A stretch of DNA of 64,000 nt from Candidatus Nitrosopumilus sp. (GTDB taxonomy: Archaea; Thermoproteota; Nitrososphaeria; Nitrososphaerales; Nitrosopumilaceae): assembly GCA_013215285.1 (NCBI GenBank), contig JABSRD010000006.1:145055-209054 (forward strand), given 5' to 3'. The translations under genes were made by a program, and so were the position numbers. The notes below the pieces were generated by a model. It did no database searches. It was given only the letters and a program-made list of their open reading frames with translations, and was not told where the DNA came from. Shown here piece after piece: positions 52,657 to 62,372 of this stretch (the stretch's first letter is position 1; every line of letters starts with the position of its first letter).

Positions 52657-53499
52657 TTACTTTTCTACCTTTAGTGCATAATCTAGCATTAGTGATGGAA
52701 TGTCCACATTACATACTCTGACTGTATTTTTGTATTCAGTTGTGTTGTTAACCTCGTGAACAACTAGTCCTTTTTCATCACTTTCCATTAAATCTACACC
52801 TACAATATCTCCCTGAACTGCATTTTTTGCTTTAATACACATCTCTTCCATTTCTGGAGTCACTTTACAAGGCTCAGCTACTCCACCTAGTGCCATGTTT
52901 GTTTTCCAATGTTTAGAATTTCTGTAAATTGCTGCAACTATTTTATCGCCAACCATTATTGCTCTAATGTCTCTTGGTGGTCTTTTCACAAATTCTTCTA
53001 AATAATGAACTTGATAAATTGGATACATTGTTTCTCTACTTTCAATAATTCCTTCAGCTGCATCAATATCATTTAATTTTGAAATTAATCTTCCCCAACT
53101 ACCAACTGTTGGTTTGATTACTTTGGGAAATCCTTGTGTTTCTAATGCTTCCAAAGCTGCATCTTTTGAAAAAGCAACTGTTGCATCAGGAGTTGGCACT
53201 CCAAATTTCTTTAGTAGCATATGTGTAAATAATTTATTTCCTGCAAAAACACCTGTATTAAGACAATTAATTACTTTGACTCCAAGTCCTTCAAGAGCTG
53301 CAGTTGAATGTAAATTTCTATAGTAACTTACACATCTTTGAATAACTACTCCATAATCATCAGGTTTTTTTTCTAAATTTATTGCTAATTTTTTACAATT
53401 AACCATCTGTATATTGATATTATTTTTTTTACCTGCTTCTAGTAGAGCTTTTTCTTCCCAACGGATGTTATCGTAAAGAATTGTAACATCAGGACTCAC
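52657..53499 (-). CDS. lysX: LysW-dependent ATP-grasp ligase LysX
   Basis: 280 residues from GTG 53499 (MSPDVTILYDNIRWEEKALL), whose GTGA overlaps the lysW stop; a TTG at 53508 is also open. ATP-grasp motifs are visible in FPKVIKPTVGSWGRLISK, YLEEFVKRPPRDIRAIMVG and VGVDLMESDEKGLVVHEVNNT. It ligates glutamate or 2-aminoadipate to the LysW C-terminal Glu-type residue. The NTTEYKN loop near the C terminus may set substrate choice. Confidence 0.92.
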   Translation of the reverse strand: MSPDVTILYDNIRWEEKALLEAGKKNNINIQMVNCKKLAINLEKKPDDYGVVIQRCVSYYRNLHSTAALEGLGVKVINCLNTGVFAGNKLFTHMLLKKFGVPTPDATVAFSKDAALEALETQGFPKVIKPTVGSWGRLISKLNDIDAAEGIIESRETMYPIYQVHYLEEFVKRPPRDIRAIMVGDKIVAAIYRNSKHWKTNMALGGVAEPCKVTPEMEEMCIKAKNAVQGDIVGVDLMESDEKGLVVHEVNNTTEYKNTVRVCNVDIPSLMLDYALKVEK

Positions 53500-53663
53500 T
53501 GTCCCCAATCCTCGCCAACCGTTTGGGCGGGTTTTAGATCAAAACCATCTGAACCTTTTGATAATTCAAAACTTGCACCACATTCAGGACATGTTACAAT
53601 TTCTCCTTCAAGTGCATCACTTGGTATGGAAATATCTGCATCGCATTCTTCACATTTTGACAT
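53496..53663 (-). CDS. lysW: Amino-group carrier protein LysW
   Basis: 55 residues from ATG 53663: MSKCEECDADISIPSDALEG, then VTCPECGASFEL and a C-terminal EDWGQ. Two CxxC pairs form the zinc ribbon, and the EDWG end is the attachment site. Most LysW proteins end in EDWGE; here the last residue is Gln, which is the residue to check because the carrier works through the C-terminal Glu side chain. It is first in lysW-lysX-lysK-dphB. Confidence 0.9.
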   Translation of the reverse strand: MSKCEECDADISIPSDALEGEIVTCPECGASFELSKGSDGFDLKPAQTVGEDWGQ

Positions 53664-53887
53664 ATTATCTCTTCATTACTCCTCTTTATTTATCATTAAT
53701 TATCTTTATCACTAGTATTTTCCTGTATAATTTGTTAATGGTTAGTTTTGTTTTAATTCAGATCTCAAAGTATATGTTAAATCAAGCTTGTTTATTCTAA
53801 ATTCTTACTCATTTTTAATACTTTCGAATACCGGTTCTGCTAACTTATCGAGACCTCAAACCATTAAAATTATAGATTAGATTAGAA
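53664..53887. other. Gene-free gap
   Basis: Holds the lysW promoter region and otherwise AT-rich sequence with no credible ORF, RNA or repeat. A GC-richer patch at about 53828-53860 (accggttctgctaacttatcg) has no clear structure. Confidence 0.4.
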
Positions 53888-54182
53888 TCACCCAACAGTC
53901 CTGATGGGGTTTTTAGGTATTGTCCATGATGTTTTCTTTGTATTCACAAATCCACATTCAACTTGCAAAATTCTATCTATTTCAACAATCTTACTTTTTG
54001 GAATCTTTTCTTTTGCAAATATTACTACTGTTTTTTTTGTTTCTGATTCCAATACGAATTATCTCTAACAATTTAACACCAAGTTTGAACATAAAGGATT
54101 TGTCACATCCCCATGATTCTCCAAGTAGTTCTTCAAATGTTGCAAACCATTGCGGATAACCTCCATCCATTGTAGGAGTCAT
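53888..54182 (-). pseudogene. Frameshifted hypothetical gene
   Basis: From ATG 54182 the frame reads MTPTMDGGYPQWFATFEELL to LLEIIRI, then closes at 53991 through a one-base insertion near 54055 (gg for g). The next frame continues ESETKKTVVIFAKEKIPKSK and on to a TGA at 53888. Removing one G gives a single protein of about 97 residues. It may be a conserved small protein broken recently or a sequencing error. Confidence 0.6.
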
Positions 54183-54354
54183 GGTGATTTTATTTCAGAT
54201 GGATTTTGAATTAAATTGTACCAAATTATTCTTAAAATTGATAATTATGCAAATTTCAGAATCAAATTTTTTAATGTTTTGACTGCTTTTAGGTATAAAT
54301 TTCATAAAATCATATTATTTATTCTCATTTTTGATATGATGATCGTTTTAATAT

Positions 54355-57300
54355 ATGATTATACCCTACGGGTTGATATTGATAATTAACAGTAACACAT
54401 TACATTCTATAACTCTACAAAATCATAAACGGACTCTGTTTACATTATTTACAATCTTTATTCTATTAATGACATCTTCAGTGATTGTAGGCATTACTTA
54501 TGTAGAAGCAACTGCAGGTGATCAATTACTAACAATAAACAATCCGACACCTGAGGACAATGACGCACTTGGCTATTCTATTACATCCACTCCTAATGGT
54601 GATCTGCTTGTTGGTGCTCCATTTGATAATACTGGTGCCACATCCACAGGAGCTGCATATCTCTTTGATGGAACTACTGGTAATTTATTATTAACACTAA
54701 ACAACCCAACCCCTGGGGATTATGATTACTTTGGCTATTCAGTTGCAAGTACACCTGATGGTAACTTGCTGGTAGGTGCTTATTGAGATGATGCTATTTT
54801 AGTTAATGCAGGTGCTGCATATCTCTTTAATGGAACTACTGGTAATTTATTATTAACACTAAACAATCCGGCTCAAGATTATAGTGATGGATTTGGATTC
54901 TCTGTTGCATCAACTCCTAATGGAGATTTACTAATAGGTGCATTTGCTGATGATACAGGTGCTTCACAAACTGGTTCTGCATATCTATTTAATGGAACAC
55001 TTCGTGGAACTACTAGTATACCATTACTAACAATAAATAATCCAACACCTGAGGTACGTGATTTTTTTGGCTATTCAGTTGCATCAACTACTAATGGTGA
55101 TTTGTTGATTAGTGCAAATGAAGACAACACTGGTGCTTCACAAACTGGTTCTGCTTATCTATTTAATGGAACACTTCGTGGGACTACTAGTACACCACTA
55201 CTAACAATAAACAATCCATCCCCTGATGATGGAGACAAATTTGGCAATTCAGTTGCAAGTACTCCTAATGGTGACTTGTTGATCGGTGCCAGCAACGATG
55301 ACACTAATGGTTCAGGTTCTGGCTCTGCTTACTTGTTTGATGGAACACTTCGTGGGACTACTAGTACACCACTACTAACAATAAACAATCCAGTATCCAA
55401 AGTAAATGCAGCATTTGGTTATTCAGTTGCTGCAACTATTAATGGTAATTTGTTGATAGGTTCAATACAGGACGGTACCCATAGTGCAGGCATCGTATAC
55501 ATTTTTGATGGTGTCACCGGCAACCAATTGCTATCCCTAGAAAGCCCATCATCTGTTTTTCGTGATTGGTTTGGTCGTTCTGTTGCATCCACCATTAATG
55601 GTGACATACTAGTTGGTGCCAGTGGTGATGATACTGCTGCTACAGATACTGGCTCTGCGTATTTGTTTGAAGGAATTACAACAACTAGTGGAAATTCCCC
55701 ACCCGTACTTGATACAATTGGAAACAAAATAGTAAATGAACTGGAACCATTACAGTTTATTGTAACTGCAACTGATACTGATGGAGACACACTATCCTAC
55801 TCTTTATCAAACTCACCACCAATAGGTGCTACAATTGATCCGCAAACTGGAGAGTTCAGCTGGACTCCAACTGAATCCCAAGATGGAGATAATACATTTG
55901 ATATTATGGTATCTGATGATCTTTTATCTGATTATGAAACTATAACTGTTACAGTAAACGAAATTATTAGTGGTTTTCTAGCGATAACAATTGACAATAA
56001 TGGATATGTGGGAATTGGAACACAAGAACCAAATTCAAGGTTGCAGATATCTGATGGTTATCTTCAACTGGATGTAATTTCTGGTGCACCGACCATTCTT
56101 GACTGTGATGATGTATCGGAGTATGGTAGGATGAAAGTCGATGATACTGCAAACACTTCCAAGCTATACGTATGTACACCTACAGGGTGGCTTGTACTGA
56201 TTGGTACTGTAATCAATCCTGACTCTGATGGTGATGGAATTGAAGATATAGTTGATCCATTACCTGATGATAACACAAATGATACCTTTGATGACGGTGA
56301 TAATACTAGTGGCAGCATAATACGTGGAGATCAAACTATTGCAGTTGTTGATGCGACAGATTCTGTGGACGGTGTACTTGTAACTGCAGATAGGTTGGGC
56401 GGTTCAACTCCTGCAATAATCACTGACTGCGATGGAACAGACTATATCTTCACCTCAGGAGATATTGCAATTGTTACTTGTGGGAGTTCAATAAAAATAC
56501 TTCAAGGTACAGTTAATGTTATTTACACCATTGATATAATTGGCACCACAACTGGTACTGCGACTTTTGCAACTGACAAAGGAATTATTACAAGTGTAAT
56601 TCCAATTGACGAATCAACATTATCGGCAGTTGGTAAACCGTCATCCATATCATTCCCATACGGATTGTTCTCATGGAGTGTAATTGGATTAAACAACAGT
56701 GATACTGTATCGCTTTTAATTACTTTATCTAATAATATCACATCAAATTCACAATACTGGAAGATTTTAGATGGTACATGGATTAACGCCACATCAATTT
56801 TATCATCAAATGATGGAGACAATACCATAACACTAACAATTACTGATGGTGGATTCGGCGATGCTGACGGTATGATAAATGGCATGATAAGTGATCCTGG
56901 AGGAATTGCCATACAGAGTATTGCACCTGTAATTACACTAAATGGTCCAAACCCCCAGACCATTCCATTGGGGGAGTCATACCAGGAATATCTGGCAACT
57001 GTATCAGACCCCGATGACTCTAACTATTCTGGAATTATTTTTGTAGATGATTCATCATTGGATGTATCAACATCTGGGTCATACCCCATCACATATACTG
57101 CAACTGCAGATGATTTTGGGAATGTCCCAATTCCCGTAATAAGACAAATCATAGTATATGATGGAGCAGCAAACCTAATCAGCAACGGCTCTTTTGAGGA
57201 CCCAACTGTCCCAAAGAGATGGAACACATACAATTCAGACACGCCAAATATCGAATGGAGTATGTCATGGAATCAAAATAATCCTCATGTGACAAACTCT

Positions 57301-58269
57301 GATTACCTGTGTCCCGCTCCAGCACTACTTGAAATACAAAAGGGAATGCTTGGAGGTGCAAAGACTGGAGCACAACACGCAGAGCTTGACTCTCACTGCA
57401 AGGCAAAGAAAAAGACACCTAGTGTAATATCGCAGACCATCCAAACTGAGTCAGGTGAATCATATGATGTATCCTTTGCATCAAAGAAGAGACCTGGAAC
57501 TAGTAATGATTCCAATGCATTACAAGTTAGTGCAGACGGAATAATTTTAGGAACGATAAATGAAATGAGTGATTCATGGCAAGTCACCACCTACTCCCTT
57601 ACTGCCATTTCAGATATTACTGAAATATCGTTTTCTGACATTGGAAGACCTGATGGGTTAGGAACCTTCTTGGATGACATCCTAGTAACAAAGACAGGAG
57701 ATGATAGTAATCCAAATTTAATCAGCAATGGCTCCTTTGAGGAAGTAACAGTAAATGATCACAGAGGACAATGGCAGACATTTGATTCATCACAGATTAA
57801 TTCCTGGCAAGTATCGTGGAACCCGAACAACCCATACATTTCAGGAAATAATTATTTGTGTCCATCTGATGGTAGAGTAGAAGTACGAAAGGGAATACTT
57901 GGTGGCGCATATTCAGGGAGTAATTACGCTGAACTTGACTCTCACTGTTACAGCAGATTCCAGACTCCTGTTGTGATATCACAAGATGTCTCTACAATAC
58001 CTGACGTGGAATACGAGTTGTCATGGTATGAAAAAGCAAGACCACGTACTATACAGAATACAAATGGGTTGGATATATCCGTTAATGAAATTGTGGTAAT
58101 TACTATATCTCAGATGAGTGACACATGGACCAAAAATACATACCATTTCACTGCTAACTCTGAGAGCACCACAATATCCTTTGCAGACATTGGAATTCCA
58201 AATACATATGGAACATTCCTAGATGATGTGTTTCTAAGTGTGAAAAGTAACAACAACAATGAAAATTAG
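54355..58269 (+). pseudogene. Giant exported repeat protein interrupted by one in-frame TGA
   Basis: One frame of 1,304 sense codons apart from TGA at 54784. A signal anchor spans about 24-50. Then about nine FG-GAP/beta-propeller-like repeats of about 55 residues (FGYSVA..., GDLLVGA, GSAYLFNGT), an Ig/cadherin-like domain (PPVLDTIGNKIVNELEPLQF), a GYVGIGTQEPNSRLQI phage-fibre-like element, a calcium-binding DSDGDGIEDIVDPLPDD, a DUF5011-like domain, and two copies of a C-terminal NLISNGSFE domain of about 180 residues. A surface adhesin is the best guess. The protein stops after 143 residues unless TGA is read through or restarts at 55102. Confidence 0.75.
55001..55400 (+). repeat. DNA-level tandem repeats in the propeller part
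   Basis: The stretch acttcgtgg[ag]actactagta and the following aacaataaacaatcc recur at about 55001, 55171 and 55345, one per propeller blade. Near identity shows recent duplication of blades. Confidence 0.7.
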
Positions 58270-58638
58270 ATAAATTCAGATGAACAGTTAAGATTCCGAC
58301 TATTTTGACAAACACTGTTACAATTCGTTTAAGATCACCAAAATTTAACAGCAGAGTCTATTGGGATGATTCTCTTTGAACTATCAAATAAATTTATCAC
58401 AAAATTACAAAGGTGAATCTGGAGAAGATCCACATTTCACTTAGATCACTAAAATCTACCAGACCCGATTTCTTTGACATATTAACATAGATCTGGATTT
58501 CCCCATTCTAGAGGGTTTATGGTACATAATCCAATTACATATATGTTCAAAATCTCAAAACCTACAAATATTCCAATTGCAAGTCCTATAATTTTTAAAA
58601 ATTTTGATATCATAATAAAAAAAGAAATGGAGGATCTA
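58270..58638. other. Gene-free gap of 369 bases
   Basis: Contains a loose direct repeat, gatcaccaaaattta near 58332 and gatcactaaaatcta near 58444, with similar surroundings, and no credible gene. A plus-strand ORF at 58519 is within the opposing gene's end and is not credited. The gap separates two convergent genes. Confidence 0.45.
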
Positions 58639-59382
58639 CTAACGATGCCAAGAATATACGTATGGTCCCCACCACCAAGTAGGCCACATATATGTAGTTA
58701 TTTCTGGATTTGGTTCTGGATTATAGACGGAATAGCCAACTGTTGATCTGATAATTGCCTGTTCTCTAAATACACCATTATCACAACCATATGCAACAAT
58801 TTTCTTTGCATAGTCTATCTCACTATTGAAAGTCCAGGGTTCTTGTACTTGATGATAGTCCCTATACACCAAATAGTTTGAAATTGGCGTGAACGTGGCA
58901 GTTTTTGATACAGGATTTGGTTGGTAGTGTGGTCCCCAAACATTACACCAAGCACCATAAGCAACAGGGAATATTGATTTCTCAAAAGGATCATCTTCAC
59001 CTTCTTTTACTATACTAAAGAATTTTTCAAATTTCTTTGCCTTTTCTTTATCAAGTGTAGCGTATGTTGCGGTACCAGCTTGAATCTTACGCATCATAGT
59101 ATTTTGTAGTTCAATATATTCAAGTCCTAATTTGATGTCCCTTTTAGATATTCCATCTTCCATAGCTGCTTTTTCGTTAAGATATATTTTCTTATCCTCT
59201 GCCACAGTCATATAAGGATCTAAGTTAACGAATGCATCCTTTACTTCTTTGCCATCATAAACTTCCCCTTGTCTTTTTCCATCTGCTTCTGCATAATCCA
59301 TTGATGAAAATGACAGAACCATTACAGCGATCAAAGAAGCAAACAAAATTGTTTTGATTATTTTTGATTTGTTATATATCAT
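58639..59382 (-). CDS. Exported hypothetical protein (247 aa)
   Basis: A signal peptide spans 1-33 (IIKTILFASLIAVMVLSFSS, with a cleavage after AEA). The mature part has a helical charged half and a Trp/Tyr-rich C terminus (TTYMWPTWWWGPYVYSWHR), with two Cys (AWCNVWG, YGCDNG). I do not recognise a family. Aromatic-rich ends are common in surface or carbohydrate-binding proteins. It is convergent with the giant protein. Confidence 0.65.
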   Translation of the reverse strand: MIYNKSKIIKTILFASLIAVMVLSFSSMDYAEADGKRQGEVYDGKEVKDAFVNLDPYMTVAEDKKIYLNEKAAMEDGISKRDIKLGLEYIELQNTMMRKIQAGTATYATLDKEKAKKFEKFFSIVKEGEDDPFEKSIFPVAYGAWCNVWGPHYQPNPVSKTATFTPISNYLVYRDYHQVQEPWTFNSEIDYAKKIVAYGCDNGVFREQAIIRSTVGYSVYNPEPNPEITTYMWPTWWWGPYVYSWHR

Positions 59383-59431
59383 TATTACGAATCAAAAAAA
59401 GTGTCAGGCTTTAAGCATTACTATGTCCAAC

Positions 59432-59584
59432 TTATTGTACTAACTCTCCATTCCTCAAAAAACCATGCCAACCTGTATCTGACAGGATAGAACCAGCTCC
59501 TGCATTACAGGTATCACCATTTTTATCAACTGTAATGTTTGGTGCAGATTCCTTTACAGACCATAATGAAATGATACCTAAAAA
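59432..59584 (-). pseudogene. Start-less ORF remnant
   Basis: On the minus strand an open frame reads IVFLGIISLWSVKESAPNIT, then DKNGDTCNAGAGSILSD, ending GELVQ at the TAA at 59432. It has no ATG, GTG or TTG at its beginning (an upstream TAA closes it). It looks like a small exported protein that lost its signal peptide. Codon use is like that of real genes. Confidence 0.35.
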
Positions 59585-59741
59585 TACAATTTATGAATGA
59601 ATAGATCATCTTTTTGTATCATGATATCGTAATAGAATTAGAGTCAACGCAGTAACCTATTGTCATAGAATGGTTATCATCGTGTTGCTGATGTGTGTAT
59701 ACATACTGCATCATGTGAAGGATGAGTGAAGTTGGCTTGAA

Positions 59742-60158
59742 TTATAAAGATTTTTTCATCTCAACTACATACGGTTGACTTTTCGATTTATATTGTACAC
59801 GAATATTTAATTTTCTTTTTTTACTAACAAACCATTTTTTCCCAGATGCAGCAGGATGTAAAGACATGTGTTGATTGAATTTTTCCTCTAATTTTTTATT
59901 TGCAGAATCATTCAGATGCATGCAATGGGTAACTGGAGCGCCACACATATCTAAACCCCTTCCTTTAACACATCCTCTTTTCATTTCTTGGGTAGAATCA
60001 CAGGTACGAATACATATTTTTTGACGATATTGTGCTTTAGCTATTTCAAATAAATGCTCTAAGTGTATGCCATTTTCTAACCAATCAATAAGCCGTTCAT
60101 TTCTAATTTTATCAATATCTGTAAGAGTTGTATGAGAAAATGAAATTCTATGACTCAT
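59742..60158 (-). CDS. Hypothetical Cys/His-rich protein (138 aa)
   Basis: A soluble, basic protein. Residues about 45-85 have Cys and His in CIRTCDSTQ, GCVKGRGLDMCG and THCMHLND, which could hold one or two metal ions. No family is recognised. It may belong with the next two minus-strand genes, though a 72-base gap separates them. Confidence 0.6.
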   Translation of the reverse strand: MSHRISFSHTTLTDIDKIRNERLIDWLENGIHLEHLFEIAKAQYRQKICIRTCDSTQEMKRGCVKGRGLDMCGAPVTHCMHLNDSANKKLEEKFNQHMSLHPAASGKKWFVSKKRKLNIRVQYKSKSQPYVVEMKKSL

Positions 60159-60230
60159 AGAAAATAATTCTAATTGGAACTATTAAAGAGATAACGATCT
60201 AATCATAATGAAGTATATAATAAGACTAAA

Positions 60231-61193
60231 TCAACTTAAACGATAATTCACAGGTACAGTATTTTCAAATGTATTACCATCTCTAATATTTACACCTGTT
60301 TCTTGAAGAGTATTAAAAATAGAATTCATTGAGTTGACATGTAAAATGTCTCTTGCACCTAGAGCTTGTGCATAAAGCCCACTTTCAGAATTGAAGAGTT
60401 TACCAGGAGGTAGTAATACGGGTAATGGACCAGCAGGTCGAACATACCCTGGTGAAACTAAACTTGATCCGAATAAACCAGCGTGTACCACATTAGATGT
60501 AAGTGGATCAAAATAACGTCTAAGAGGTTTAATTGAAATCATATTACAAAGTATTTCTTTTTCTGCTAATTTTCTTGAAAGGATAAGTATATTTTGTCTA
60601 AATTTGGTTATTCCACCCCATTCAACGTTAAAGATTTTAAATGGCATTGAAAAAATAAGTTCAATTTTTTCTTCAAACATTTTTGCATCAGTTGTCCTCA
60701 AACTAATTGTGGGACATTTGATTTGGTCATTTTCAATATCATGTAGATCAATTAACTGAGATTCAAATTCACGTACAGATTGATTTTTGTCAGGCTCTAA
60801 ATCAGAAAGAAATGTAGTTTTTAATTCCATTTGAATGTCCTTGGAGATTCGTCGAGTTTCATCATCTATAAAACGAGAATCATAATAAAAATTAAGACTC
60901 GTAATTTTTGGATGTTTCATTTCAATGATTTTATTAAATGCGTTAATTATGGATGATCTTTTTGAAATATCTGTAAGTGGTTTTGCATTAGATGCAGTTT
61001 GATCTATATAATATTGAAACATTTGACTATCTAACGGAATATTTGTTTCATGAGATTTTTTATAATCTGAGAGATTTGAAGTGAGATAAGGACAATTAAA
61101 TTCAAAATCATCTATTTTTACTTTCATATATTTTGAGGTTATACCACTATCCTGATGTTTAAGATTTACAGATTCAAGAATTTCTAATTGAGC
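60231..61193 (-). CDS. Hypothetical protein (about 320 aa), TIM-barrel-like outline
   Basis: About 320 residues. Starts at ATG 61202 (MGMAQLEILESVNLKH) or ATG 61196 are possible, both inside the upstream gene; the interval given here is conservative. Strand-helix alternation in the second half (TISLRTTDAKMFEEKI, FKIFNVEWGG, RQNILILSRKLAEKEILCN, VVHAGLFGSS) suggests a TIM-barrel fold, and Gly/Pro-rich loops follow (VSPGYVRPAGPLPVLLPPGK). I do not recognise a family. It overlaps the membrane-anchored gene, so the two form one unit. Confidence 0.6.
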   Translation of the reverse strand, partial: AQLEILESVNLKHQDSGITSKYMKVKIDDFEFNCPYLTSNLSDYKKSHETNIPLDSQMFQYYIDQTASNAKPLTDISKRSSIINAFNKIIEMKHPKITSLNFYYDSRFIDDETRRISKDIQMELKTTFLSDLEPDKNQSVREFESQLIDLHDIENDQIKCPTISLRTTDAKMFEEKIELIFSMPFKIFNVEWGGITKFRQNILILSRKLAEKEILCNMISIKPLRRYFDPLTSNVVHAGLFGSSLVSPGYVRPAGPLPVLLPPGKLFNSESGLYAQALGARDILHVNSMNSIFNTLQETGVNIRDGNTFENTVPVNYRLS

Positions 61194-61713
61194 CATGCCC
61201 ACATTGCTTTGTTTTACTTAATAAACATTTGAAACGTTGAATCAATGTTTTATTGTGATTAATTATTTTTAGATCTATTAGAGTTTGGAGTGTTTTACAT
61301 TCTTTGTCTAAATCGTTACAACAATTTACGAGTTGATCATAATTTTTATCACCTAATTCAACAAAGTTTTCGCCATACATACTCCAATTTTCAATCAGAA
61401 CTATAATTTTTTCATATGTATCTAAAATATTTTCAGGTAAATAATCATATTGAATCTCAACTGCACGCCTAAATGGTTCTACGTATTGATTAGTGTATTG
61501 TAAGATAAATCTAAAATCAAAAGGAGGTTTTTCCTCCAGCCAATCTGAAAGAGCAGATAAATTTTCTACAGGTTTGTGTAAATTTCTTAGCGATCTATTT
61601 TTTCTATTAATATTAGTTCTACTACTTTTAAGTTTGACAATAATTCCTAAGACGGTAAGAAAAAGTGCTAAAATTCCAGCATAGTTTCCAATATTTGAAA
61701 AATCAATTACCAA
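61174..61713 (-). CDS. Membrane-anchored hypothetical protein (179 aa)
   Basis: One N-terminal membrane helix (about 11-29: YAGILALFLTVLGIIVKL), then a basic stretch and a helical cytoplasmic domain (FDFRFILQYTNQYVEPFRRA, LPENILDTYEKIIVLIENW). The end has three Cys (CLLSKTKQCGHG). The arrangement resembles small membrane-anchored helical proteins often paired with an effector. Its 3' end overlaps the start of the next gene, so both are probably made together. Confidence 0.62.
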   Translation of the reverse strand: MVIDFSNIGNYAGILALFLTVLGIIVKLKSSRTNINRKNRSLRNLHKPVENLSALSDWLEEKPPFDFRFILQYTNQYVEPFRRAVEIQYDYLPENILDTYEKIIVLIENWSMYGENFVELGDKNYDQLVNCCNDLDKECKTLQTLIDLKIINHNKTLIQRFKCLLSKTKQCGHGSIRNS

Positions 61714-61992
61714 TTTGATTAATTCAATAAGACCAGAATAAATAGGATCGGATTATATAACATTTTATTCTGATACACAACTGATCGATTTCTAACTGAA
61801 ATATTATTTAAAATGGATTATCAATCCCACATTGTACCCATTTGATTCTTGTAGCCATCATGAGAGCCACAATTTTGGCAAACGCCAGAAATCACAGATT
61901 TATTAATAAATTCATTGTCTCTGATTATTCATTTGAGAAAAAATACACTCCAAAGTGGCATATCATACAAGGTGGATTCTGTGAGTGTCAGA

Positions 61993-62247
61993 ATGAGGAT
62001 GACGAATAAAATGAAAGTTTCAGCCTGGAAAGAATACAAAAAAATCGCAGACCCCACTTTTGAAGGACTCGAAAAAATCGCAGATTCAGACTGGGAAAAA
62101 TTCGAAAAAATCGCAGATTCAGCCTTGGAAGAATATCAAGAAATCATGAGAGATGAAGATGTAATAAAAGAAATGATCAAAAGTGGACTTGTGGATTATG
62201 TGGAGAGAGAGAGGAATAAAATATGCGAAGAACATACGGACTGGTAA
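61993..62247 (+). CDS. Hendecad-repeat protein (84 aa)
   Basis: From ATG 61993 (a TTG at 61915 is open but is followed by non-repeat sequence). Three exact-period 11-residue units KIADPTFEGLE, KIADSDWEKFE and KIADSALEEYQ are flanked by one weaker unit on each side, so about five in all. An 11-residue period makes a right-handed coiled coil. The DNA repeats at 33 bp. It is followed closely by the truncated transposase, and codon use is slightly richer in C than its neighbours. Confidence 0.55.
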   Translation: MRMTNKMKVSAWKEYKKIADPTFEGLEKIADSDWEKFEKIADSALEEYQEIMRDEDVIKEMIKSGLVDYVERERNKICEEHTDW

Positions 62248-62372
62248 ATGACCCAGTGAGAGAAATGACACAGATTAATAACGGCAGTCATTTTTTGTCT
62301 TACAAAACTCCATCAGGGATAGAAGTACATCAAGCCTACTATGTCGAAAGAGATTCAAAGATATTCATGTAA
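62223..62372 (+). CDS. Small ORF overlapping the transposase start (49 aa)
   Basis: A frame reading MRRTYGLVNDPVREMTQINN, then FLSYKTPSGIEVHQAYYVER, to TAA at 62370. It overlaps the hendecad gene and the transposase frame, so at most one of the overlapping reads is used. It could be a relic of a host gene cut by the transposon. Low support. Confidence 0.3.
   Translation: MRRTYGLVNDPVREMTQINNGSHFLSYKTPSGIEVHQAYYVERDSKIFM

Noticed and set aside
54784..54786. TGA as selenocysteine
   Set aside because: No selenocysteine insertion element or selenium gene is seen nearby, the repeat family has no Cys or redox site at this place, and Thaumarchaeota are not known for selenocysteine. A mutated Trp codon is simpler.
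55419..57982. Antisense ORFs inside the giant repeat protein
   Set aside because: They arise from repeat and Ser/Thr-rich codons read in reverse, with no start signals.
58519..58746. Plus-strand ORF overlapping the end of the exported protein gene
   Set aside because: Its second half is antisense to a well-supported exported protein, and it has no RBS or family pattern.
61810..61915. Minus-strand frame with SVISGVCQNCGSHDGYKNQ
   Set aside because: A CxxC pair is visible but the frame has no start codon and only one pair. It may be a gene remnant, but support is too weak for annotation.
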